Shown: one piece after another, positions 12,077 to 20,723 of the stretch
How positions within the stretch are numbered: the first letter of the stretch is position 1
Layout of the letters: every line of letters starts with the position of its first letter
Assembly (NCBI GenBank): GCA_027943335.1
Contig: BSBK01008836.1
Coordinates: forward strand, 745,001-809,000
Origin: Chamaecyparis obtusa
Lineage: Eukaryota; Streptophyta; Pinopsida; Cupressales; Cupressaceae
Direction: 5' to 3'
DNA: 64,000 nucleotides
Notes under the pieces: generated by a model
Database searches by the model: none
What the model saw: only the letters and a program-made list of their open reading frames with translations
Told to the model about the DNA's origin: nothing
Translations under genes and position numbers: made by a program

Positions 12077-12493
12077 CTACTCTAAATGAAAATCTTCAGT
12101 AGCCACAATACTTAAAACAGTACGAATAGAAGTCATTTTAACAACTGGAGAAAATATCTCATCAAAATCAATACCATGTTTCTGTGCAAATCCTTTTACG
12201 ACTAATCTGGCTTTAAATCTTTTCGTACCTCCATCCTCTTCTTTTATCCTGTAAACCCATTTATTCTGTAAAGCCCTTTTACCTGCAGGTAACTTACATA
12301 AATCCCATGTCTGATTTTTCAGCAAAGAGTCCATTTCATCTATCATTGCAGACTCCCACTGAAGCTTTGTATCCACCTGCATAGCTTCATTATAACATTC
12401 AGGTTCACCAGCATCTGTTAATAGAATAGAATACAAAGATGGAGAAAATCTGTCTGGAGGTCTACTTAGCCTTGTTGACCGTCTAACACTCAC
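12077..12493 (-). CDS. Copia-2 polyprotein, segment 2: integrase tail and reverse transcriptase N-terminal part
   Basis: The 138-residue frame carries a basic RRSTRLSRPPDRF linker typical of the integrase-RT junction, then MQVDTKLQWESAMIDEMDSL, NQTWDLCKLPAGK, KARLVVKGFAQKHGIDF and FSPVVKMTSIRTVLS. It lies in the same phase as the segments on either side and is bounded by two single TAG codons. The downstream stop falls where the family has Gln before LDVKTAFLHG. Confidence 0.92.
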   Translation of the reverse strand: MSVRRSTRLSRPPDRFSPSLYSILLTDAGEPECYNEAMQVDTKLQWESAMIDEMDSLLKNQTWDLCKLPAGKRALQNKWVYRIKEEDGGTKRFKARLVVKGFAQKHGIDFDEIFSPVVKMTSIRTVLSIVATEDFHLE

Positions 12494-12517
12494 TGGGGTG
12501 TGTGGTATTTGTTGTTG

Positions 12518-14818
12518 CTATTGTTGCGGAGCATAAGGAACTACTGGAACATGAACTTGTGGAGTATCATCCAGTACTACATAGTCATTTTCTTTCTTCT
12601 CATGCTGCAGCAACAGATCTTTGTACAATACTTTCTCATTGAATATGACATCTCTGCTTCTTACAATTTTATGATTTTCAAAATCCCAAAGCCTATAACC
12701 AAATTCATCAATGCCATACCCAAAAAATACACATTTCTTTGACTTAGCTTCCAGCTTGGTTCTATTTTCAGAATCTATAAGTGCAAAAGCTTCACAACCA
12801 AAGGTTTTGAGAAAAGAATAACTCACCTTCTTACCACTCCATGCTTCCTCTGGAATACCACAGTCCAAAGGAGTAGAGGGGCCTCTATTGATTAAATAAA
12901 CAACAGTGTTCACTGCCTCTGCCCACATATTTTTGGGCAGCCTAGCATGCAACCTCATACTCCTTGCACACTCCATTATTGTCCTATTCATGCGTTCAGC
13001 CACTCCATTTTCTTGTGGAGTCCTTGGTATAGTTTTTTGCCTACGAATACCATTAGAGGAACAATATTCTTCAAATTCTGTGCTGCAATACTCACCACCA
13101 TTATCAGATCTGAGACATTTTAACTTTTTACCAGTCTCATTCTCAACCAAGCATTTCCATTTCTTAAAAGTTTGAAATACATCAGATTTCTGTCTAAGGA
13201 AATAAATCCATACTTTTCTTGTTGCATCATCTATAAATGTAACATAATACAGAGAGCCACCAAGGGAAGATACCTGAGCTGGTCCCCATACATCTGTATG
13301 CACAAGCTCTAATCTCTCATTTTTCTTTTCCTTCCCACTCTTCACAAAACTAACTCTCTTTTGTTTTCCATAAACACAACTTTCATAGAAATCCATATTG
13401 ACACATTTCAGACCAGGTAAAACTTTCTTTGAATGAAGTAATTTCATACCTTTTTCACTCATGTGCCCAAGTCTGTTGTGCCACAGTGCTGTGTCAGAAT
13501 CTACAGTAATAGTTTGATGTTCTTCCTGCTCAACTGCAGCCACTGTTCCTGAACATTCATTATCTTCTGAAACAATTAAAGTAGAAGGAACAGTATGACC
13601 TGTACAAAGATATAAGGTGCCTACTTTCACACCTTTTGCTACTACTAAGGAACCTTTTGAAACCTTCCAATTTTTATCATTAAAAGTAACTATGCAACCC
13701 TCATCACCCAGTTGCCCTGCTGAAATTAAATTCCTACTCAGCCTTGGAACATGTCTTACCTCTTGTAGTAGCCAATGATTCCCATTCTGCAACTTAATCT
13801 TAATTTTTCCCTTTCCAACAATCTGACAGGGTTCATTATCTCCCAAATAAACTAGCCCAAAATCCCCTTGGACATAATCAACAAAATAACTTCTATGGGG
13901 TGTAGCATGAAATGAAGCCCCAGAATCTAAAACCCATGAATCATCAATACTTTCTAAGGACAAGAGCAAAGCATCCTCCTCGGATTTGTTACTTACCACA
14001 TTTGCCTCCTTGTTTCCATCATTTTTGTCTCCTTGATCTTTCTTCTGAGACCAACAATATTTCTTCTTATGACTTGGTCTTCCACAGTACCAGCAATCAT
14101 TTGGCCCTTTAGATTCGGACCTCTTTCCCTTTGATTTTCCTCTTGATTTGCCATGATTTCTAGAGTTGTTTCCTCTATCTCTTGTTCTGCCTCTGCTTTC
14201 TGTGTTCAATACACTACCCGATGTGGATGCCACTGAGCTTTTCCTACGAATTTCCTCACTCAATATAACACCAATAACATCATCATACTTTAGGGTATTA
14301 GAACTAGAAACAGAATTACTAACAGCCATTACCAAGCCATTCCAGCTTTCTGGCAAAGAACACAAAATCAAGAGAGCCCTAACCTCTTCATCAAAAGTAA
14401 TTTTAACTGAGGTTAATTGACTTGTAACTATATTAAACTCATTCAAATGATCAGTAACTGATCCACCTTCTACCATTTTCATATTAAATAAATGCTTCAT
14501 AAGAAATACCTTGTTTGAAGCTGAAGGCTTTTCATACAACTTCGCGAGGGTTTCCATCAGATCTTTAGCTGTCTTTGCTTCAATAATATTGAATGCCACC
14601 GATTGTGCCAGGCATAGACGAATACTCCCCAGTGCCTTCCTATCCAAAATATCCCAATCCTCCTGAGACATTGATTGCTCTTTCTTGGCTACTCCCTCTA
14701 ATGGCCGCCATAGATCCTTCTGATAGAGATAATCCTCCATTTGCATCTTCCATAACTGGAAGTTCTGCCCATTAAACTTATCAACCTTCAGCCTACCCTC
14801 ATCTGCCATTTCTCCCAC
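12518..14818 (-). CDS. Copia-2 polyprotein, segment 1: gag, protease, integrase
   Basis: The 766-residue frame starts MGEMADEGRLKVDKFNGQNF, a normal Copia gag N-terminus, 75 bases after the primer site. The capsid domain covers about 15-200; the zinc knuckle is C242, C245, H250, C255; the protease has VLDSGASFHATP with DSG at 298-300; the integrase zinc region has H447, H452 and C481, but Tyr478 where the first Cys of the pair belongs. The catalytic core is D509 (HTDVWGP), D572 (LRSDNGGEY) and E608 (PQENGVAERMN), the exact DD35E spacing. Apart from the Tyr478 change and the terminal TAG after PYAPQQ it looks functional. Confidence 0.95.
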   Translation of the reverse strand: MGEMADEGRLKVDKFNGQNFQLWKMQMEDYLYQKDLWRPLEGVAKKEQSMSQEDWDILDRKALGSIRLCLAQSVAFNIIEAKTAKDLMETLAKLYEKPSASNKVFLMKHLFNMKMVEGGSVTDHLNEFNIVTSQLTSVKITFDEEVRALLILCSLPESWNGLVMAVSNSVSSSNTLKYDDVIGVILSEEIRRKSSVASTSGSVLNTESRGRTRDRGNNSRNHGKSRGKSKGKRSESKGPNDCWYCGRPSHKKKYCWSQKKDQGDKNDGNKEANVVSNKSEEDALLLSLESIDDSWVLDSGASFHATPHRSYFVDYVQGDFGLVYLGDNEPCQIVGKGKIKIKLQNGNHWLLQEVRHVPRLSRNLISAGQLGDEGCIVTFNDKNWKVSKGSLVVAKGVKVGTLYLCTGHTVPSTLIVSEDNECSGTVAAVEQEEHQTITVDSDTALWHNRLGHMSEKGMKLLHSKKVLPGLKCVNMDFYESCVYGKQKRVSFVKSGKEKKNERLELVHTDVWGPAQVSSLGGSLYYVTFIDDATRKVWIYFLRQKSDVFQTFKKWKCLVENETGKKLKCLRSDNGGEYCSTEFEEYCSSNGIRRQKTIPRTPQENGVAERMNRTIMECARSMRLHARLPKNMWAEAVNTVVYLINRGPSTPLDCGIPEEAWSGKKVSYSFLKTFGCEAFALIDSENRTKLEAKSKKCVFFGYGIDEFGYRLWDFENHKIVRSRDVIFNEKVLYKDLLLQHEKKENDYVVLDDTPQVHVPVVPYAPQQ

Positions 14819-14893
14819 TTAACTGAGAGACTCTCCCACTAACTCATGAGACCTGCTTCAGAGAATAGATGAAAGAACGAATGAAATAACCTG

Positions 14894-14905
14894 GCTCTGA
14901 TACCA
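14894..14905 (-). other. Copia-2 primer-binding site for initiator tRNA-Met
   Basis: The minus strand reads TGGTATCAGAGC, two bases from the inner edge of the 5' LTR. It matches the initiator tRNA-Met 3' end and confirms minus orientation. Confidence 0.9.
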
Positions 14906-14907
14906 CT

Positions 14908-15417
14908 TATTAGGATTAGCAAGGCAGAAATAACAATTATGTGCAAATATAACTAATATCAGAAAATAATAAACCACACAGAATAGAACACAAGACACAC
15001 AGATATAACGTGGTTCACCCAATCCCTGGGCTACGTCCACCAATAGCAAGTCCAATATTATTATTATCCAGTGATTACAACCTGATTACAATCCGTAATC
15101 CCTTACAGCCCAATTCTGCCGCAAGTACTAAAATCATACATCATAAAAAATCCCTAACCCTAAGCCATATTATACAATATTTTTCCGCTTTAGGGTTAGA
15201 ATGAGTTATAAGTAGTCGGCCCAAATAACCGAAAAGTAGTCAGCCTCAAAAAATTTTTCCTCGGGGACTGCGCCCCTGAACCCCTGCTCTTGGGGGCTGC
15301 CGCCCCCAAACCCCCGCTCGGGGCCCAGCCCGGCCCCGAACCCCGGCAAGGTCGGGAGGAAAAGTGTACAGTACTTTCCTGGATAGTACTTTCCTGATTA
15401 GTCACCACAAGCTAACA
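14908..15417 (-). repeat. Copia-2 5' LTR (510 bp)
   Basis: It runs from TATTAGGATTAGCAAGGCAG (the expected TG is TA here) to CACCACAAGCTAACA, followed by target duplication GTTTT. It contains an ACGTGGTTCACCCAATCCC block of a type common in plant Copia LTRs and a GC-rich triple repeat at about 15260-15358. It is about ten times longer than its partner LTR. Confidence 0.9.
15260..15358. repeat. GC-rich imperfect tandem repeat within Copia-2 LTR
   Basis: About three units of roughly 28-30 bases, each containing a GGGGxCTGCxGCCCC-like hairpin core followed by GAACCCC or AAACCCC and GCTC, stand out sharply from the AT-rich surroundings. The units are self-complementary and could fold in the transcript. 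A second small duplication, TACTTTCCTGGATAG, follows at about 15372-15386. Confidence 0.7.
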
Positions 15418-15677
15418 GTTTTTTCCAAATTGGGTTTCCACTATAAATCCCGGTGTTATACTTGTGTGAATGTTGTTGAAAGTTTTATATTCTACAAGTT
15501 AATTACTTATGGACAATGGACTACAAGTTTTATGTTATTGATATATGCTATAGAGACCGAGTTGAAAACTAATTAGATCTAAGTTTGTTGAAGAGCTAGA
15601 AAGTTGAATTGGTACATCTAGACCTGAGGATAATTGATTCACCCCCCCTTCTTAGTTATTTTAAAATCATTCTAATA

Positions 15678-16602
15678 GTTGACCTTCTATTTCAACCATC
15701 CACCTACTTGATGTTTAGAGCTTGTTGATATGTGTAAAATTTATAGTTTTAAGATGATGAGATGATATGTGTCATTGATATGTTTTCCCTCTACTAATTG
15801 TATCATCCTAAATTGTAAGTACCTTGTAGGTGAACACAATTTCATGATTATTTAGCACCCACTTTAGTGTGTTTCCATTTTAACATGCATAATGGGAATT
15901 CATATGACACTTAATCAACACCTAAATTCAAATATGAGTCCTATTTCATCTAAAATCAATTTGATCCCTTATTTCTAGGTGTGCTCCTTTATTATTTCTC
16001 CCCTTTAATTATTTATTAGTCTACATGGGCCCTATTTTACCTTTTTTTGGTCTTTATGTTCCATCCTAATCCTGTAATAAATTATGCTTTGTAATTTGGT
16101 ATCCTCTTATTGTTTGGGACCCATGATTTGGATCTTATTCCTTATTGGTGGGAAGAGGTTGCAAAAGGTGTCTTATTCCATGGAAGAGGTTCCAAAAGGA
16201 AACCTCTTCCTTGATGTTTGCCTTTAAATTGAAATTGGGGGCATGTCTTGGTAATTCAGTGAGATTTCTTCTACCGATGCCAACCTCCTTCGATTGTTGA
16301 GCTCTAAAAAGTTGTGAGAGGTATAAAAGAAACCTATCTTTCCTTATTTTGATATAAGATAATTTGGAATTCAAGAACTCTAATACAATTTTTCATCCAA
16401 GCATTTAATATAAATATTTGAAGCATTCTAAGGTGTTTTCAAGGCAATCTTCTCCATGGATCAAGCTTCTTTATCTCATTGAAGGCCAATAAAAGAAGTA
16501 CACCATCAAGGAAGAATATCATAGTTCAACCATCTAAATTTATTTATGCATTCAAATCTTTAGCTCCTCTCTCGTTTCAATCAAGCATTGTGGAAAACTA
16601 AA
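15678..16602. other. Unassigned spacer
   Basis: No coding signal or known repeat was recognised on either strand. A minus-strand frame at 16135-16374 has no family resemblance. The region separates LTR-H from the CACTA-like terminus. Confidence 0.4.
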
Positions 16603-16740
16603 CACTAGTACAAAAACAACAATATATGACTAAATAAACTACTAAAAATTGTAGATAAATGACTAAACTTAGTCACGTGACCATTAGTAGTTTATTTTCA
16701 GTCATTTATCTCGCGACCAAATTTATGACTAAACTATTTT
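16603..16740. mobile_element. CACTA-like terminus with inverted subterminal repeats
   Basis: The block starts CACTAGTACAAAAACAAC, the type of end found on plant CACTA (En/Spm) transposons. The next ~120 bases contain inverted copies of short motifs: AATAAACTACTAA pairs with TTAGTAGTTTATT, and GATAAATGAC pairs with GTCATTTATC, around a palindromic GTCACGTGAC. Subterminal repeats are usual in this family. I could not find the opposite terminus or a transposase, so this is at most a fragment or a short non-autonomous derivative. Confidence 0.5.
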
Positions 16741-16950
16741 AGTCATTGATTTGATCATTGATTTAGTCATATATTTAGTCATTGATTTAGTAATATATTT
16801 AGTCATTTATTTAGTCATATATTTAGTCATATATTTAATCATTAATTTAGTCATATATTTAGTTATTAAATTAGTCATATATTTACTCATTAATTTAGTC
16901 ATATATCTAGTCATTAATTTAGTCATACATTTAATCATTAATTCAGTCAT
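16736..16950. repeat. 12-bp minisatellite (ATTTAGTCATAT type), about 18 copies
   Basis: Units of 12 bases vary between ATTTAGTCATAT and ATTTAGTCATTA, which partly alternate and give a 24-bp higher-order pattern. Because 12 is a multiple of three, both strands stay open across it (LVIY repeats on plus, MTKY on minus); these frames are not genes. The motif is the reverse complement of the ATGACTAAAT motifs in the CACTA-like end beside it, so the array probably grew from that element. Confidence 0.85.
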
Positions 16951-16952
16951 AT

Positions 16953-17024
16953 TAGGGCATGATAGAATTGAACCACCATCCTCTTCCTTGTAAAGCAAGT
17001 GCTCTTCCATTGAGCTAGTACCCT
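16953..17024 (-). tRNA. tRNA-Val(UAC)-like sequence, organellar or bacterial type, slightly degenerate
   Basis: All 72 positions fold as a cloverleaf: acceptor AGGGTAC with ATGCCCT plus discriminator A, D-arm GCTC-AATGGAA-GAGC, anticodon arm CTTGC-TTTACAA-GGAAG with anticodon UAC, variable loop of five, T-arm GGTGG-TTCAATT-CTATC. Defects are a C-A mismatch at 7-66, a G-G mismatch in the anticodon stem and two G-U pairs in the T stem. The A at 1, CCCTA end and GAGCAC after the D-arm resemble plastid or bacterial tRNA-Val(UAC) more than the nuclear one. Land-plant plastid trnV-UAC has an intron, which is absent here, so this may be a transferred or processed copy, or a tRNA-like part of a repeat. 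Confidence 0.45.
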
Positions 17025-17760
17025 TTAAATTGTAACATGATGCAGAATGTAAATAATTTTATGTTGCAACATTTTAAAGGCATATATAGTTTTCTCTATA
17101 CTCACATGTCCCTACACTTAGCTGTGTATTATTTACAACTGTGACAACATTAGACTATCCTCTACAATTTTCTCTCTAACTCTTATGGTTTTTCACTTTA
17201 CTTTATATCCTTTACTTTCTATATATTACTATCTTATAAACTAATATAAATAGAAAATATTACATGTACAAAATATTTTTGTACCACAATATTTAAATAT
17301 ATTATGTATTTAAAATATACTCATATTAAATGTACAAAATAAACATACAAAATATATAAAAATATTTATATTTAATATATATACAATATACAAAATTTTG
17401 AATATTACAAAAATATACATTATAATGTATATTTATGCTTATATTAAAAATGAGACATGTTACACAATACAAGCTCTAGTATTAATCTCATGATATTTTT
17501 TATAAATAGAATCAACAAGTCAGTCAACAACAAGCCCTTAAATAATGTTTCTTTCTTCATCAAGAACTTCATGTTCAACAATTTTTGATATTGAGAATCA
17601 TTATACAAACTTTGACCATATATCAAAATTGTTTTGCCTTATGCAATCACATGCGAAGGTTGTTTACTTTATTAATTTTGGTAATTGATTTAAATTAGGT
17701 GCTTGAGTCAATTTTCCATGAAGTGACTATTAATGGGCCGTTGATCCTTAGTGCAAGTGG
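17025..17760. other. AT-rich spacer, nothing recognised
   Basis: Very AT-rich sequence with ATATTTAAATATATT-like stretches around 17240-17440. No matching CACTA right end, coding frame or RNA gene was seen. It ends in AGTGG directly before the Gypsy-1 LTR. Confidence 0.4.
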
Positions 17761-19342
17761 TGTAGGAGCACCTTAGGGTCCTAGTGAATATCCTATGAAA
17801 TTTTGGCTCTTGTAGATGGTTCTAGCCAGCCATCAGTGAATAAGGACTAAAATAAAGTCCCAAATGTGTGAGAGAGTCTTGTAAATAGGAGTGTCTACTT
17901 GTTTAAGTTTCCTCCTAGGCTTGGTAGTCTTAAATCAATGAACTTTCAACATGAACCTAGAAGGGTCAACTAGTCAAATGATGGAATGAGACTCCAAAAT
18001 GAGTAAAAAGTTAGTAAATGATATCCAAGTGTGATTTTGGAACCATTAGGCTAATTTAGAATGTCTTTAGACAAGCTAAGAGCAATAGAGTATCTCAAAT
18101 CCAAAAGATGTAAAAGTTTCTCATGACAACTTTCCTAAAATCTTGTAAATGGCCTTAATGAGGTCTAAAGCCCAACCTTAGGGTATAAACACATGAGGAA
18201 TGATTATATAAGACAAAATAAACCCTAATTGAGGGTTTAGAGGCCAGATTGTATGAATTGGCTTATGAGAGGCACTGGTTTAGTAGCACAAAGACATTTA
18301 TTTAGCCATCATCCACACCTAATGGATTGAATGGACTAATTTTATGCATTGAGAATGTAGTGTGTTGTTTATTGAAACCTTGTGTGGACTTGTTTTGAGA
18401 AGTTTGTACATTTCTTTAACTTTTTGTAAATTCTTTTGTTTTCTCTATTTCACTATCCTGAATAGAGGCCATCATGTAAATATGGATCCTTCTTGAGTTC
18501 CAGGGGTGGAAAACCTATGGCCACTTTGAATCAAGAAGAGAAATCTATATATAGTTTAAATATGGTTTGTGGTTCATTTTATGTAGGGGAGCTATTTTTA
18601 CAAGTAGGCCCTAGGCGAGCACAGTGGTATCTGGCTAGGAGTTGGCAGAGTTGCAGAGGCAAGAAGACTTTCTAGGTGGATTGGTATGTGCCAATCCCAA
18701 GTTGGGAAGTGAAGAGACTTGAGACAAGATTATGTGGTCCAAAGGGTGAGATCTGGTGAATTCATTTGAGGATGTATTGAGCTACTTTAAGACATACTAG
18801 TCTCCAAGCCCTAAAAACCCTTGAAAATAGGGGTTTCATGAAAATCTAGTGTCCAGACACTTGGAGGAGCCAAGACCTAGAAAATATTTAATCTTAGGTC
18901 AACCCTAGAATGAATCCACAATCAATTTGGGGTCTTGTTAAAGAAAATCTAGAGAAATTCCAAGTTTACAAGTTCTAGGAGGCCTAATTGGGCAAAAAGG
19001 CTACAAGGCCTAAAACATAGGGAATCAAGAACCTGATTGCAAAGCTCTTCAAGGATCATGTAAAAGGATCCAAAATATTGTTAGGTAATGATAGAGAAGA
19101 AGGTTGGAGACCTAGGACCATGCAAAGAAAGGATTTGAAATATAACTTCCTTGAATAGGAGCCTTGTGTGTAGTGAGAATTGAGAAGAAGTTGAGAATAT
19201 TCTAAGTTGATTGGTGAGATTCAATGGAGTTGAGGATTGAAGAAAGAATACTTTGATTAGGGTAACAATAGGTTTCCCTAGGAAGGATTAAAAAAATCAT
19301 TAGAAAGAGAAAGGAAGCTCTTGGACTGGAATCTCCCCATCA
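17761..19342 (+). repeat. Gypsy-1 5' LTR
   Basis: It begins TGTAGGAGCACCTTAGGGTC and ends ATCTCCCCATCA, 1,582 bases. It aligns along its whole length with 30578-32188. A short open frame at 18493-18675 inside it has no known similarity and is not conserved as coding in the partner LTR. Confidence 0.9.
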
Positions 19343-19345
19343 AAG

Positions 19346-19358
19346 TGGTGTTAGAGCC
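19346..19358 (+). other. Gypsy-1 primer-binding site
   Basis: TGGTGTTAGAGCC lies three bases after the 5' LTR. It is a slightly altered initiator tRNA-Met complement (TGGTATCAGAGCC expected). Confidence 0.8.
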
Positions 19359-19421
19359 ATTGAAAGGCTTGGAAATACATTGTGTATGTTAGAGATTAGT
19401 GATTTAGTAGGAGAAAAAACC

Positions 19422-20723
19422 ATGGTGACAAATGCAGAGTTGGCAAGGGGTTTTTCAAAGTAGCAAGAGAAGAATAGACTCCTAGAGGAAGCTATGGAGG
19501 AAATGAAGTAAAAATTAGAAGAAGTTGTAGAGACTACAATGAAAGTCAAGGAATAGTTAGCAGAGGAGAAAGAAAAGGGAAATGCACCAAAGGAAGAAGA
19601 TGTAGTACCAAAACCATACCCTCCATTACAAGAGGAACCTTTTCTCAAAGACCTTAAAGAATTAAGTGGAAAGGAACTTGAAGGTATCCTTGTGTTCATT
19701 GATAGAATGGATGCAAAGTTGGTAATGGAATAGATTGAAGGCATGGAAAATAACTTCAAGTGTGATGGGATTATAGAGGCCCAAAAAGTGAAGATAGCCA
19801 AATTGAGGTTGAGGGGAAAAGCCCTAACTTGGTGGAAGTTTCTACAAGAAGAAAGAGAGAGCAAAGGGAAGAAGCCAATAGCCAATTAGAAGGCTATGGT
19901 GGCCAAGGTAAAGGAAAATTACCTAATAGAGGACTATGAGATTCAACTACACAAAAGGAGACATAATCTTAGACAAAGAGACATGGATGTGGCTACGTAT
20001 ATTGAGGAATTTTAGAAGTTATGTCTTACATCTAGAGTGCAAGAAATGGAAAGCATCAAGGTAGCCAGGTACTTAAATGGCCTTAGGTGGAATATTCAAG
20101 AAGAATTAAGTCTCTTTACCATAACTAATATCAATGGGTGTTTTCAAATGGCCCTCAATGTGGAGGAGGAACTCAAAAAGAAGCAATATTCAAGCTCTAG
20201 GGGTAGAGGAAGAGGTAGAGACTCTAGAGGAGGACATAGAGGAGGTTCTAGTGGTAGAAGCAATAAGAATAGAAGTTAAGGAGACTCTAATTTTATTAAC
20301 TAGATAAGTGATCCAAGCAATAGAGGTAGCTATGGTAGAGGTAGGAGTTCTTATAGTGATGGAAGAGGTAGATATGGTAGTTTTGGTAGAAGTTCACACT
20401 TTTCCACCATGAAATGTTACAATTGTAGACAGTTGGGTCACCCTACCTATAGGTGTCTAGATAAGCCATCATCCTCACAAGGAGAGAAGAAAATAACATA
20501 TGTGCAAGAAGAGGACAGTACAAAACACCCTGAGATAAGTCTTGATTCAGAAAAAGGAGAGAATATAATGCTTAGAAGGATCTTGATGAAGGAACCTAGC
20601 AGAGAAGAGCACAAACAAAGGAGAGAACTTTTTAGAATCAAGTGTAAGATTCTTGGCAAGGTATGTAGGGTCATAATAGAATCAGGGTCAATAAATAATG
20701 TGATCTTAGAAGAGGTAGTATAG
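19422..20723 (+). pseudogene. Gypsy-1 gag and protease relic
   Basis: A frame from ATG 19422 stays in phase to a TAA at 20277, broken by several TAG codons. It shows the gag core KLRLRGKALTWWKFLQEE near 19800, a TYIEEF.KLCL block near 20000, VARYLNGLRWNIQEELSLF, and an RGRGRGRD-rich basic tail. After a gap, 20409-20723 holds the zinc knuckle CYNCRQLGHPTYRC and then the protease start CRVIIESGSINNVI, where the catalytic Asp of D-S-G is Glu. Gag would form the capsid and the knuckle would bind RNA. The antisense strand here is also open but codes for nothing recognisable. Confidence 0.88.

Larger units (their letters stand above)
10660..15417 (-). mobile_element. Copia-2, nearly intact coding Ty1/Copia element
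   Basis: The element lies between a 5-bp target duplication GTTTT (10655-10659 and 15418-15422) and has TGTTA/TAACA ends. The minus-strand order is 5' LTR 14908-15417, primer site, a single reading frame for gag-PR-IN-RT-RNaseH (14818 to 10853), polypurine tract, then a very short 3' LTR. Only two TAG codons interrupt the polyprotein. It is inserted in LTR-H and differs in family from Copia-1 and Copia-3 (different LTR, SGASFHATP-type protease). Confidence 0.95.
2074..15677 (+). mobile_element. Old single Copia-type LTR (LTR-H), split by two later Copia insertions
   Basis: Three separated pieces read as one plus-strand LTR: 2074-2230, about 9492-10659 and 15418-15677, about 1.58 kb in total. 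It starts TGTTGGAAAC and has a TTGTCATTGATGTCAA block near its start, which the Copia-1 and Copia-3 LTRs also carry in the corresponding place. The middle part has the layout of the Copia-1 LTR (an AGGGTTGGCTTCTC-like block, GAAGAGTGAAAAT, then GGGTTTCCAC). It ends in a CACCCCCCCTTCTTAGTTATT-like tail near TTCTAATA, where TTCTAACA would be expected. No primer-binding site follows, no polypurine tract precedes, and no target duplication was found. It is therefore a solo LTR or the remnant of a deleted element. The outer boundaries are approximate. Confidence 0.6.

Noticed and set aside
16736..16950. Regularly spaced repeats as a CRISPR array
   Set aside because: Direct tandem units with no spacers in a plant-type genome; no cas genes.
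16751..17010. Open frames on both strands with LVIY/MTKY repeats, as a membrane peptide gene
   Set aside because: They are the translation of a 12-bp minisatellite, whose unit is a multiple of three, plus the tRNA-like sequence.
19340..19885. 181-residue minus-strand frame
   Set aside because: It lies antisense to the Gypsy-1 gag frame, which has clear capsid motifs on the plus strand; Ser/Phe-rich composition is the mirror of Glu/Lys-rich gag.
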